A DNA stretch of 64,000 nucleotides. Source: Pantoea agglomerans. GTDB lineage: Bacteria; Pseudomonadota; Gammaproteobacteria; Enterobacterales; Enterobacteriaceae. Under the pieces are notes generated by a model. That model saw nothing but the letters and a program-made list of their open reading frames with translations, did no database searches and was not told the DNA's origin. Of the stretch, positions 8,241 to 16,527 are shown piece after piece. The stretch's first letter is position 1. Each line of letters starts with the position of its first letter. A program made the translations under genes and the position numbers. The DNA lies in assembly GCF_021397715.1 (NCBI RefSeq), contig NZ_CP090209.1:1-64000 (forward strand), read 5' to 3'.

Positions 8241-11200
8241 ATGAATAATAAATTCAGAATGAGCAGGCTCGCAAAAATGCTGATGCTAGCCGGTGGTGTA
8301 GGCGTGATGCCGGGCATCGGCGATGCGGCAGTGACAGGAAGCCAGACGGGAGGCGATATTACCTTACCGGATGGTACGACACTGATTGCCGACCAGACAT
8401 TGAATGGCGGACTCTACGGTATTCTGGTGCCAAACGGCACTGCCGGTACGGTAGAAACCGGTAGTGGCAGCACCGTCAGCGTTACCGATGTCGATCATTT
8501 TGCCCAGGGCATTTTTCTGAACGGTGCAAACAGCGATCTTCACGCCAACAAGTTAATTGTCACCGTATCGGGTAAAACCGCCAGCGCGATCGAACTTACC
8601 GGTAATCAGTCCAGTGCTGATTTGGGCACGGGAAGTTCGGTGACCGCCGTAGGAAGTGGCAGTGGATTCGCTGATGGCGTAACGGTGAAGAATGCCTCCA
8701 CCCTGACAGCAGAAAAATTGCAAATATCGACGCAGGGCGATAACGGAATTGGCCTGCATGTTTCCGGCTATGGTACAGAGGCCGGTTTAGGTAATGACAG
8801 TGCCATTCAGACCAATGGCACCAGCAGCAATGCCGTGCAGATTGATGCCTTTACCGGTCAGGCCACGGACAGCGTTCCCCTGGTAACAGCAAATCACCTC
8901 ACGATTAAAACGCTGGGCGACAGCTCTCAGGGTATTAACATTCAGGCCGACAGCTCGGTCGATCTCGGCAGCAATTCAACCATCATCACCACCGGCGAGA
9001 CTTCCGTTGGCATCTGGAGCCTGGGTACTTTAACCGCCGATCACCTCAATATCAGTACCTCGGGTACGGCATCAGCTGGCCTGTCGGTCAGAGGAAACGG
9101 GCTTGCCGATGTTGGCGCGGGCAGTGTGATTTTCTCGGCGCAGACCGGTGCTATCGTGGCAATGGGCGATAGCGCCACGGTCAACTACCTTGGGACTGAA
9201 ACAGAACGCAATACGCTGCAGTCGGCGGGTTCTTATGGCGCCTCTTCACAGTCAGCTGGCGCGACCGTCAACCTGCTGAATACCGATATTACCATTAACA
9301 GTGTCGATACCCTGGGTCTGGGCTTGTGGGCATTGGGCGGGCAGATCAACGGCGAAAACCTGACAATTACCGGTTTACCGGACAGTACCATCGGGGTTTA
9401 CGCCATGGCTGAAGGCGAGGTTAATCTTCAGGGTGATCTGACCATTGATATGGGATCGCCTGAAGGGGTTGCGATGGCGACTCAGCATAATGAGGGCTAT
9501 GCACCCAGCGTGATTAATGCTGACGGAACGATGGCGATTACCGGCAGCGTTAATTCGCTGGGAGGATTGATCGATCTCAATTTCGCCTCGGGTTCACTCT
9601 GGTCAGGCAGCGCTAACAGCGACAACGTCAATGGCGGCCACCTTAATGTCAATCTGACTGATAGCGAATGGCGCGTTGCAGGCGACTCTGTGCTCGACAA
9701 TCTGCAAATGAGCAATTCCCTGGTCGATCTGACCGCCGCCACCGACGACAGCAGCTACTCCACGCTGACGGTGGCTAACCTGAGTGGCAGCGGTAATTTT
9801 GCGTTACGGACTGATATTGTCGGTGACGGGGATGGCGTTAATAATATTGGCGATAAAGTCGTGGTTACTGAAAGCAGCGCGGGTGATTACACGCTGCTCA
9901 TTCAGAACCGCGGCAGTGCCGTCACGACCGGTAATGAAGTGCTGACCGTCGTCGAAACGCCCGACGGCGTCGCGACTTTCAAAGGGGATTCAGATGTTGA
10001 ACTGGGCGGTTATGTTTATACCGTCAATCAGCAGGATACTAACTGGGTGCTCTCCTCGCCAAAAGCGGAAGCCGAGACGCCGGCCGACGATGCTGAGGCC
10101 ACGCCGGTCGATCCCGCGGATAATGGGGCAGTCACGCCGGTCGATCCCGCAGATAATGGAGCAGTCACGCCGGTCGATCCCGCAGATAATGGAGCAGTCA
10201 CGCCGGTCAATCCCGCAGATAATGGAGCAGTCACGCCGGTCGATCCCGTGGATAATGGGGCAACCGCGCCGGTCACGCCTGGGGATAACGCAACGATAAC
10301 GCCAGCCTCTCCGGCAGATAATACTGCAGCAGAACCGGACAAAACCGGAGATCAAAGCAGTGCTTCACCTGCTGCCCCGGCGGGTACAGCGCCTGCAGCC
10401 AGTGGTCCGTCAGTCATTAGCAGTACTGCAAATGCCGGTGCGAATTTCCTCAATATTGGTTATCTGATGAATTACGCCGAAACCCAAACGCTGATGCAGC
10501 GTATGGGTGACGTTCGTCAGGGTAAAACCGCCGGCAATGTCTGGCTGCGCGGCATTGATGGCCGTTTCAGCGGTTTTGCGAGTGGCAAATTAAGTAACTT
10601 CAGCCTGAACTATACCGGTTATCAGTTTGGCGTAGATAAACGCGTTTCGGACGAAATTCCGCTTTATCTAGGTCTGTTTATGGGTGTGACCGAAGGCTCT
10701 CCGCACTATCGAGACGGCGACGGTAATACCCGATCCAGTCATGTCGGTATGTACAGTACCTGGATGAATGATGAGGGCTACTATGTCGATGGAGTGGTGA
10801 AATTTAATCGTTTCAAAAATCAGTTTAGTGTCAAAGACACACAGAATAATCGGGTTTCAGGTACAGCAGCGTCATACGGTTTCAGCGTATCGCTGGAGGC
10901 CGGTAAAAAATTCATTTTTTCAGAAAATGCTAACGGCTTTTATCTGGAACCGCAGCTGCAGATGACAGCAGGTTATCAGGATAGTAGCTCGCTTCGGGCA
11001 TCCAATGGACTGAATATCAGCCTGTCGAACTACAAGTCTGTACTCGGCCGGGCGAGTGTGCTGGCAGGCTATGAGATGCACCAAAGCGGCTACAAGCTCA
11101 ACAGCTATATCAAAACCGGAATGATGCGCGAATTTTCGGGCGATACACATTATGCGCTGAATGGTTCACGAGAGAATCTTTCCTTTAAAGGAAATGGCTG

Positions 11201-11324
11201 GAATAACGGCATCGGCGTCAGCGCTCAGATCAGTAATCATACCCTGTTTATGGAGGCGGATCTCGTTGATGGTAACCGTTTCAATCAGCGCCAGATTAAT
11301 GCGGGTTATCGCTTCAGCTTTTAA
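8241..11324 (+). CDS. Autotransporter with beta-helical passenger
   Basis: Type Va autotransporter of 1027 aa. The N-terminal signal peptide is MNNKFRMSRLAKMLMLAGGV with cleavage near the DAA at 28-30. Residues 31-600 are a Gly/Asn/Thr-rich beta-helix of the pertactin/AIDA type, with recurring NHLTIKT/DHLNIST rungs. A Pro/Asp tandem repeat spans about 620-690. The barrel (about 735-1027) begins NAGANFLNIGYLMNYAETQTLMQRMGD in family style and ends NAGYRFSF. No protease triad is visible, so adhesion or biofilm is the likely role. AAGGAAGAG precedes the ATG. The layout (passenger, low-complexity linker, barrel) copies the S6 autotransporter, but the sequences are unrelated. Confidence 0.9.
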   Translation: MNNKFRMSRLAKMLMLAGGVGVMPGIGDAAVTGSQTGGDITLPDGTTLIADQTLNGGLYGILVPNGTAGTVETGSGSTVSVTDVDHFAQGIFLNGANSDLHANKLIVTVSGKTASAIELTGNQSSADLGTGSSVTAVGSGSGFADGVTVKNASTLTAEKLQISTQGDNGIGLHVSGYGTEAGLGNDSAIQTNGTSSNAVQIDAFTGQATDSVPLVTANHLTIKTLGDSSQGINIQADSSVDLGSNSTIITTGETSVGIWSLGTLTADHLNISTSGTASAGLSVRGNGLADVGAGSVIFSAQTGAIVAMGDSATVNYLGTETERNTLQSAGSYGASSQSAGATVNLLNTDITINSVDTLGLGLWALGGQINGENLTITGLPDSTIGVYAMAEGEVNLQGDLTIDMGSPEGVAMATQHNEGYAPSVINADGTMAITGSVNSLGGLIDLNFASGSLWSGSANSDNVNGGHLNVNLTDSEWRVAGDSVLDNLQMSNSLVDLTAATDDSSYSTLTVANLSGSGNFALRTDIVGDGDGVNNIGDKVVVTESSAGDYTLLIQNRGSAVTTGNEVLTVVETPDGVATFKGDSDVELGGYVYTVNQQDTNWVLSSPKAEAETPADDAEATPVDPADNGAVTPVDPADNGAVTPVDPADNGAVTPVNPADNGAVTPVDPVDNGATAPVTPGDNATITPASPADNTAAEPDKTGDQSSASPAAPAGTAPAASGPSVISSTANAGANFLNIGYLMNYAETQTLMQRMGDVRQGKTAGNVWLRGIDGRFSGFASGKLSNFSLNYTGYQFGVDKRVSDEIPLYLGLFMGVTEGSPHYRDGDGNTRSSHVGMYSTWMNDEGYYVDGVVKFNRFKNQFSVKDTQNNRVSGTAASYGFSVSLEAGKKFIFSENANGFYLEPQLQMTAGYQDSSSLRASNGLNISLSNYKSVLGRASVLAGYEMHQSGYKLNSYIKTGMMREFSGDTHYALNGSRENLSFKGNGWNNGIGVSAQISNHTLFMEADLVDGNRFNQRQINAGYRFSF
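10102..10266 (+). repeat. 33-bp in-frame tandem repeat encoding TPVDPADNGAV
   Basis: Five consecutive 33-bp units encode TPVDPADNGAV with small changes (VNPAD, VDPVD), followed by decayed units (TPGDNATI, SPADNTAA). They form a rigid acidic spacer before the barrel. Confidence 0.92.
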
Positions 11325-11377
11325 TTAACAGACATTCTTAGCTCAGGACGCTAAATTCTTCACGACAGGAGTTTAAA

Positions 11378-11695
11378 ATGAAAAAAACCTTGCTGGTGAT
11401 CTTTACCTTAATAGGTTCATCGGCGGCTTTCGCCAGTCAGCAGGTCTCGGTGGCTGAGGCGAAAAAAATGCGCGATGACCGGCATGTTACGCTCACCGGC
11501 ACCATTACCGGACGTGCCGATGACGATCACTACTGGCTTAAAGATTCGACTGGCCGCATTCGGATTGATATTGACGAGGATGATGATGACGATGATCACT
11601 ATCTGGTGGGTAAAAAGGTCCGGATAAACGGTGAAATTGATCGCGACGATGGCCAGACTGAAATTGATGTCGATCGGGTCGTTATTATTCAATAA
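11378..11695 (+). CDS. YgiW/YdeI-family periplasmic OB-fold stress protein
   Basis: A 105-aa secreted protein with signal peptide MKKTLLVIFTLIGSSAAFAS. The BOF/YgiW core has the order VTLTGTITGRADDDHYWLKD, STGRIRIDID, GKKVRINGEIDRD, EIDVDRVVII. In E. coli YgiW and YdeI are linked to peroxide, acid and antimicrobial-peptide tolerance. The family core is complete. The loop DEDDDDDDHY is unusually rich in aspartate and could bind divalent cations (inference). ACAGGAG precedes the ATG, and a hairpin terminator follows. It sits 53 bp after the second autotransporter and may be cotranscribed, or transcribed from its own promoter. Confidence 0.85.
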   Translation: MKKTLLVIFTLIGSSAAFASQQVSVAEAKKMRDDRHVTLTGTITGRADDDHYWLKDSTGRIRIDIDEDDDDDDHYLVGKKVRINGEIDRDDGQTEIDVDRVVIIQ

Positions 11696-11712
11696 CGCCT
11701 CCGTTCAGAATA

Positions 11713-11742
11713 AACAAAGCCAGTGATTATGCTGGCTTTGTT
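11713..11742 (+). terminator. Hairpin terminator after the YgiW-like gene
   Basis: Perfect 11-bp inverted repeat AACAAAGCCAG (11713-11723) and CTGGCTTTGTT (11732-11742) with an 8-nt loop, 17 bp after the stop codon. The T-run is weak. Confidence 0.7.
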
Positions 11743-12326
11743 CGACCCATCATGAAGATTTAGATTTCCTGTTCCGAAGCCGCCTGTACAGGCTCTTATG
11801 CTGCAGTTGCGGCAACCCACGCCCTCATCAATGAACAGCGTTGATTGCTGACGAATCGGCCGTGTCGTAATGCACGGTTGCCGCTTCCGCTTAGCCTGAG
11901 GTTATGGCTCAGTTAACTGAGGTTGCATCGACACAGGATCGTAATTCCCTTTTGATCTGCGTGCCGGCATACGCCTCTTCAGCCTTAATCAACAGCGCTG
12001 GCAAACGACTTAACGGCATTAATCAGGATTATACTGCCAGGTCACAATCGCGGCGTAATCATCATCATTTGATACGGCAGCAGGCATACCTGGAGGATGA
12101 AAATGCTGGCTGGCCTTCCCTGCTGCTCAGGCCTCTGGTGCTGCGGATAGGGTGTCATCGCGCGGTTTTGCTGCCGCGAATCAGGATGATAAAGAGTAAT
12201 GCGTTGTCGCTTTTCGCTGACAGGAAATGAATAGTCTGCGCCCGGATTCTGTTCGCGCAATCCTTTACTCATACTCAGCGTTGTTAAATTTGTAGAGTGT
12301 CTGACTTTCTGTCTCCGCCAGAGAGA
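11743..12326. other. Intergenic gap, nothing recognised
   Basis: About 580 bp between convergent genes. Open frames on both strands have compositions and starts unlike real genes. No RNA gene, repeat or site is seen. Confidence 0.45.
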
Positions 12327-12869
12327 TCAGGTCAGGCAGTGTTCATTTGCAACGCTGAACAGCGTCAGCAAATGTGGTTCGACGTTAAACAGCGCTTTTT
12401 CTGCTTCCTCTTCGGGTACCCAGCGTGCCGTGACCGCGTTCTGACTATTTAATGCAATCTGATAGAAATACCGCTTTCCCGCCTGAAATGTGGTTGAGCT
12501 ACCCGGCAGATTTTCAGAACGGCCAAAGCGATGCTGGTCAAGCTGACCTATCGAGATATCAAGCGATCCTGCACCAGGGCAAAGGATAAGCTTTACCGCA
12601 CGATTATGCGGAAGTATGCTCGTATGGTATTGATTATTAAGAAATACATTGACCACCTTATTTGACGCAGGCGATGTATCGCCATCTACCCGATACACGA
12701 TAAGCTGCGCATGCGTACCGGGAGCAGGAATAACCGGCAAGGGTGAAGCCACTGCATAGTGACTGTAGAGATAACTCATCAAAAAAACCACCATACCAAT
12801 AATGAGTGCCAAAATGGCCCTGATGGGGATAGAGATAATGATGGTTTTTTTCTGAGATTCATTGTTCAT
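12327..12869 (-). CDS. Single-pass inner-membrane protein with periplasmic beta-sandwich, unknown function
   Basis: A 180-aa protein from the ATG at 12869; an upstream TTG at 12905 is less likely. A short cytoplasmic tail (MNNESQKKT) precedes one transmembrane segment (about 10-35, IRAILALIIGMVVFLMSYLY) and a periplasmic domain of about 140 residues. The order AQLIVYRVDGD, VVNVFLNNQ, LILCPGAGSLDISIG resembles DUF2846-type domains, a tentative match. Two cysteines (LCPG and EHC near the C-terminus) may pair. It follows the LuxR-type gene on the same strand and may be third in that operon. Its place beside the microcin-fimbria cluster makes an envelope accessory role possible; no function is claimed. 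Confidence 0.7.
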   Translation of the reverse strand: MNNESQKKTIIISIPIRAILALIIGMVVFLMSYLYSHYAVASPLPVIPAPGTHAQLIVYRVDGDTSPASNKVVNVFLNNQYHTSILPHNRAVKLILCPGAGSLDISIGQLDQHRFGRSENLPGSSTTFQAGKRYFYQIALNSQNAVTARWVPEEEAEKALFNVEPHLLTLFSVANEHCLT

Positions 12870-12975
12870 AACTGGCTCACACAAAAAATAGATCAAATAT
12901 ATCAAACTGAGAAAAATTTACTTTTTTCGCATAGCGGGATTTTACAGGCTGACTCGCATCTCATCGCCCTGCCCT

Positions 12976-13641
12976 CTACTCATCGTTTATCACACCCTTA
13001 TATAATTCAATTAATGAAATTGAGTTGAGAAAAGAGTGGAACTCATAATCACCCTTAATATCAAACTTTTTCATTACATTATACTTGTGAGCGTATACCG
13101 TTTTAGTTGAAAGCCCGAGAAACTTTGCCGTATGCCGGACATTGTTCCCTTTCTTCAAAAAACTCATCACCTGCAGCTGCACCAGGGAAATCCGGGAAAA
13201 ATGGCATCTTGTGCAATCGGATGGCTGGTAGCCGTTTTTATTTTCGTCATGCGCAAGCAGCCAGGCTTTGGTTATCTTATCCCTGATGTTTTTTACTGAT
13301 TCTGTCCATGCAATCACGGTTAATGACTGATAGCAGACCGGCAGTTCTTCAGGAATAATTTTGTCAGGCTGATCGGTAAAGACCAACAATATGCTGCCTT
13401 TTTTTCTGTATTGATAGGCTGGCTGACACATATAGAGTCGCCATTGCGAAACATTGATGATGATTATGTCCGCTTTTGTCAGATTCTCACTATCAAAACC
13501 GTTTAAAAACCCCACGTTGGCGCTGAAGAGAAATGCTTCTTTTATCAGCTCAGATATACCAAATTTAAAATAATAGTTATCATCCTTGCATATGATCTTA
13601 ACATCCATGTTTTTCCCTTTAACATCCAGATTTCCGAGCAT
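12976..13641 (-). CDS. LuxR-type DNA-binding regulator
   Basis: A 221-aa protein with a C-terminal GerE/LuxR helix-turn-helix (about 152-210: ISLVQLQVMSFLKKGNNVRHTAKFLG followed by LSTKTVYAHKYNVMKKF). The N-terminal half (DVKIICKDDNYYFKFGISELI, ADIIIINVSQW) looks like a degenerate receiver without the usual acidic pocket. This layout is common in enterobacterial fimbrial and biofilm regulators. AGGAAA before the ATG at 13641 supports that start, and AAAGGG before an internal ATG at 13608 is an alternative. It lies 12 bp after the IprA-like gene, so the two are an operon. A second LuxR-type regulator lies after the fimbrial genes at 21028. Confidence 0.82.
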   Translation of the reverse strand: MLGNLDVKGKNMDVKIICKDDNYYFKFGISELIKEAFLFSANVGFLNGFDSENLTKADIIIINVSQWRLYMCQPAYQYRKKGSILLVFTDQPDKIIPEELPVCYQSLTVIAWTESVKNIRDKITKAWLLAHDENKNGYQPSDCTRCHFSRISLVQLQVMSFLKKGNNVRHTAKFLGLSTKTVYAHKYNVMKKFDIKGDYEFHSFLNSISLIELYKGVINDE

Positions 13642-13653
13642 GAAACTTTCCTG

Positions 13654-14244
13654 CTAGGTAAATTTACCGTTAACCAGCTCCAGTTCACCTTTCTCTTTCA
13701 AATCCTTTAAGACCCGGCAGATGGAGCTCTTGGAAAGATGCGAGCTGTGCTCAATTAAGTAGAGTGCTGAAAATCGTCTTTTCAGGTGTGGCGGCAGTTT
13801 TTTCCAGCGACCGATTAATGACAGCACCTCATCGTAAGAGTTGCTTTTAGGCAACTGAATATAATTCATCAGGTCAGAATACTGACCGGAGAGAATAGAC
13901 ATTGCATCATTAAACAGATTCTTTTCAAAAATCAACATCCAGAACTTTTCATAGTCGATAAAGCTGACTTTCCCATAATCAACCCTTTCAAGATAGATCG
14001 GTGGTTCATCCAGTGCGGGTGTCACGCCGACCACGGCAGGTGCTGACAGGATGTTAAGGACCTTATTTTCTCCTTTTAGTTTTAGCAAAAAATCGCCGTC
14101 CAGAATAAACATTACCCGGCGAACATTGTCTTTTGTCAAATGATAGCGGCGCTTTCCACGCGATATCTCATCGGGATTAGCAATTTGGGTGTAACCCGCT
14201 AATGCATCGATGATTCGCTCATGATTTTCAGTCACTCTATACAT
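13654..14244 (-). CDS. IprA-like winged-helix regulator with cyclic-nucleotide-type sensor fold
   Basis: A 196-aa protein. The N-terminal 110 residues (GKRRYHLTKDNVRRVMFILDGDFLL, then NILSAPAVVGV) follow the beta-roll layout of CRP-like sensors. The C-terminus is a winged helix (LYLIEHSSHLSKSSICRVLKDLKEKGELELVNGKF). The whole resembles the enterobacterial IprA/YaiV group, linked to oxidative stress and to fimbrial or biofilm control. No cAMP-binding phosphate cassette is seen, so the ligand is uncertain. It is the first gene of a minus-strand regulator operon and is divergent from the microcin-fimbria cluster across a 1-kb AT-rich gap, so control of that cluster is a reasonable inference. Confidence 0.75.
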   Translation of the reverse strand: MYRVTENHERIIDALAGYTQIANPDEISRGKRRYHLTKDNVRRVMFILDGDFLLKLKGENKVLNILSAPAVVGVTPALDEPPIYLERVDYGKVSFIDYEKFWMLIFEKNLFNDAMSILSGQYSDLMNYIQLPKSNSYDEVLSLIGRWKKLPPHLKRRFSALYLIEHSSHLSKSSICRVLKDLKEKGELELVNGKFT

Positions 14245-15254
14245 ATCGATTAACTCAATCCAATTGATTCACAAGGCGATACTGGACAGCCCGTGATCAC
14301 TATTTAAATTATAAAAAAACCAGTCTGCGCTGTTCTCTTTGCTTGTTCCTGGTGAAGCGATTTCTATAGCTATTTACCCCTCTAAATCCTCAGTTAGGGA
14401 TAAGAGTATTATCGGTTTCGCTATAATAAAATCAGCACAGTAAAATTCAATCCCACAAACCAGCGAAAAGGTAGGATTAAAATCCAGCAACAACGAAAAC
14501 AACCACACCATACACTGCTAAAAACTTATTTATCAGATCATATATCCACCAAACAGAGACATCCTGATTGCGTTATAACTTTTTTCCTAAAAATTGGTTT
14601 TTACATATCCATATGATAACTAATGTTATCCACACCGGAATTGAAACAATGAATTTCACATTAACATGATCTAAAAAGCACAAATAAAATATGAAACTCA
14701 ATTTTGGAATCAATGTTAATACTCGCTAAAAAAATTGACTCCTCACATCAGCTCAGTGCCAGTAAATTTAATCACGCCAGTGCCAAAACAGACAATTAAA
14801 TATAAAAATGCTCAATAAATAGTTTTTTATTCTATCTATTAGCTACTAAATAGGTTTTAGTTCCAGAAATAGAGTGAGAGGCTTATCTGCCCTCTTTCTG
14901 TAAGAGAGGCGGAATATAGCCAGCCAGGCGGACAGGCTCTGGTCGTCCGGCTACTGATACATTCATTCAGCTTGCCGACTGAGGCAGCGCTACATGATCC
15001 TCAGCTATTAATTTAATTCTTAAATAACACTAAAGATTAAAAAGCCAGGCAGTGATGGGAATTTTTAACTTCATACAAAAAAGAAATTATTATCGCAGCA
15101 TTACAATTCAGGTTAAATATTTGTAATCGAACATCTGGAGTTTCATCTAATTTGCAAACGAAAAAATAAATTATGGATACTTTACTATTTAATTCGTTCG
15201 GATTAATCCATTTAATAGCGCAGCTCAGTTGATACAGCAGCAACAATTAATATT
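14245..15254. other. 1-kb AT-rich regulatory gap before the microcin-fimbria cluster
   Basis: Strongly AT-rich DNA between the divergent IprA-like regulator and the first leader peptide. No coding frame is convincing. A CCTCTT/AAGAGG hairpin near 14900 is weak. The length and composition suggest a large promoter region and a possible H-NS/Hha target; no promoter can be pinpointed. Confidence 0.5.
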
Positions 15255-15268
15255 AGGGAGATAAATAA

Positions 15269-15586
15269 GTGAGAGAGTTAACATCTTTTGAAGTTCAGAA
15301 CGTTTCTGGTGCTGGTTTTTTTGATTTTATTGGTGCCGTAGTGGTGGGTTCTGCTACTGGTCTGACTGCATTTGGCCTTAAATGGGGCATAAGCGGTGGC
15401 GGCACTGGTGGTGTCTTAGGCTTAGGTATTATCTCTGCTGGCGTTGGTTTTATCGTTGGTGGCGTTCTTGGCCTGGTTGATGGTGCACTGTACGGTGCAA
15501 TGAATGGCTGGGATACAACTGCTGCCTGGTTCAACCAGGTTACAGAAAATCAGTTTGATCTCAACGTTAAACCTGTTTCTGTTTAA
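15269..15586 (+). CDS. Microcin-like secreted peptide 1 with double-glycine-type leader
   Basis: Precursor of 105 aa. The leader MRELTSFEVQNVSGA matches class II microcin leaders (compare MRTLTLNELDSVSGG of colicin V), with Gly-Ala in place of Gly-Gly before the cut. The predicted mature peptide of 90 aa starts GFFDF. It is highly hydrophobic and Gly-rich with many GxxxG spacings (GAVVVGSATG, GLGIISAGVGFIVGG), then a polar tail, QFDLNVKPVSV. AGGGAG (15255-15260) supports a GTG start. Processing and export by the C39 exporter at 24350-26527 is expected. No identified target. A bacteriocin is the default reading, but no typical immunity gene adjoins it. Confidence 0.85.
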   Translation: MRELTSFEVQNVSGAGFFDFIGAVVVGSATGLTAFGLKWGISGGGTGGVLGLGIISAGVGFIVGGVLGLVDGALYGAMNGWDTTAAWFNQVTENQFDLNVKPVSV

Positions 15587-15594
15587 GGTAAATC

Positions 15595-15819
15595 ATGCGC
15601 GAATTAAAAGAGAGTGAGATTCAAAATGTCAGCGGCGGCTCATTAACCTCGTTGATCCTCGACTTTTTTAAAAGCATAAACGCTTCCTCTCAGGAAGAGA
15701 CCACCGAATGGACGCGTCCGGAAGAAGTTCCGGCGGCCAATCCAATTAGTGGCCAGGCCTTTGGCATGGGCATTGTAAGTGTTGTCGCAGCAGTCGCCTT
15801 TGGCCTGTTTGCTTTTTAA
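15595..15819 (+). CDS. Microcin-like secreted peptide 2 with double-glycine leader
   Basis: Precursor of 74 aa, 8 bp after peptide 1 and clearly cotranslated. The leader MRELKESEIQNVSGG shares MREL and the QNVSG core with peptide 1 and has a true Gly-Gly cut site. The predicted mature part of 59 aa starts SLTSLILDFFKSI, has an acidic, Pro-containing middle (EETTEWTRPEEVP) and ends in a membrane-active segment (GMGIVSVVAAVAFGLFAF). The pair could act together like two-peptide bacteriocins, or this peptide could be a helper or pilus-associated factor. AAGG lies before the ATG. No homologue is recalled for the mature part. Confidence 0.82.
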   Translation: MRELKESEIQNVSGGSLTSLILDFFKSINASSQEETTEWTRPEEVPAANPISGQAFGMGIVSVVAAVAFGLFAF

Positions 15820-15857
15820 GTTACGGGCGGAGTGATCTCCTTCTGTAAATCCGATGT

Positions 15858-15885
15858 GAGTGATTGCAACCAATAGCAATCACTC
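15858..15885 (+). terminator. Hairpin between microcin-like genes and fimbrial operon
   Basis: Perfect 10-bp stem GAGTGATTGC (15858-15867) and GCAATCACTC (15876-15885) with an 8-nt loop. Only a weak T-run follows, so it may be a partial terminator or an mRNA-stability element rather than a full stop. Confidence 0.6.
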
Positions 15886-15932
15886 ATTGTTAATGCAGTT
15901 CATCTTTTTATTTTTTATACAAAGGAAAGTAT

Positions 15933-16463
15933 ATGAAAAAGGTTTCTATGATTTCTCTCGGTCTGCTGCTGGCAGCCGCTCAGGTTAATGCAGCTGAAGC
16001 ATCTGATGGCACCATCAATTTCACCGGTCAGATCGAAAGCCAGACTTGTACTGTTAGCGTCAACGGCGGCACCAGCACCGGTACCGTAGTATTGCCAACC
16101 GTCTCTTCAAGCCTGCTGAAAACTTCAGGACAGACCGCTGGAAGCACCCGCTTCACTATCGATCTGAGCGATTGCTCTACTCAGACTGGTGACGTTTATG
16201 CTTATTTTGAACAAGGCTCTAACGTTAACGCCAATGGCCGTCTGAACAACACCGGTACTGCAGAAAACGTTGAACTGCAGCTGCTGGATAACGCAAGCAA
16301 TGCTCTGAACGCGGGCAGCACCGCTCAGACAACTTCACCAGTGACTGCAACACTGGCAGCCGGTGCAGCAACGCTGACTTATGCCGCTGAGTACTTCGCT
16401 ACCGCTGCTGCAACTTCAGGTACCGTTGCTTCATCTGTAACTTACTCAATCAATTACCTCTAA
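15933..16463 (+). CDS. Fimbrial major subunit (type 1 pilin)
   Basis: A 176-aa chaperone-usher pilin. A signal peptide (MKKVSMISLGLLLAAAQVNA) precedes a FimA-type domain with GTINFTGQIESQTCTV (N-terminal strand and first disulfide Cys), the second Cys in IDLSDCSTQ and a C-terminal beta-zipper YSINYL with the penultimate Tyr-type residue needed for chaperone contact. AAAGGAA precedes the ATG. It is first in a four-gene operon and is followed by an attenuator hairpin, as expected for a subunit needed in large excess. Confidence 0.93.
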   Translation: MKKVSMISLGLLLAAAQVNAAEASDGTINFTGQIESQTCTVSVNGGTSTGTVVLPTVSSSLLKTSGQTAGSTRFTIDLSDCSTQTGDVYAYFEQGSNVNANGRLNNTGTAENVELQLLDNASNALNAGSTAQTTSPVTATLAAGAATLTYAAEYFATAAATSGTVASSVTYSINYL

Positions 16464-16471
16464 TTGATTAT

Positions 16472-16502
16472 GGTGGGGAGACACCGTCTTCCCACCTCTT
16501 TT
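16472..16502 (+). terminator. Attenuator between pilin and chaperone
   Basis: Stem GGTGGGGAGAC (16472-16482) and GTCTTCCCACC (16486-16496) with one mismatch and a 3-nt loop, followed by a T/C-rich run (TCTTTTCC). It probably limits read-through from the abundant pilin message to the assembly genes. Confidence 0.75.
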
Positions 16503-16527
16503 CCTCTTTGTTAAATCCAGTAATATT

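Noticed and set aside
9990..10355. Minus-strand repetitive open frames in the second autotransporter
   Set aside because: Antisense images of the 33-bp repeat.
11904..12272. Open frames on both strands in the 11.7-12.3 kb gap
   Set aside because: No ribosome-binding sites, no recognisable family and odd composition.
15037..15246. Minus-strand 69-aa frame before the microcin-like genes
   Set aside because: AT-rich chance frame without a start signal, in the likely promoter region.
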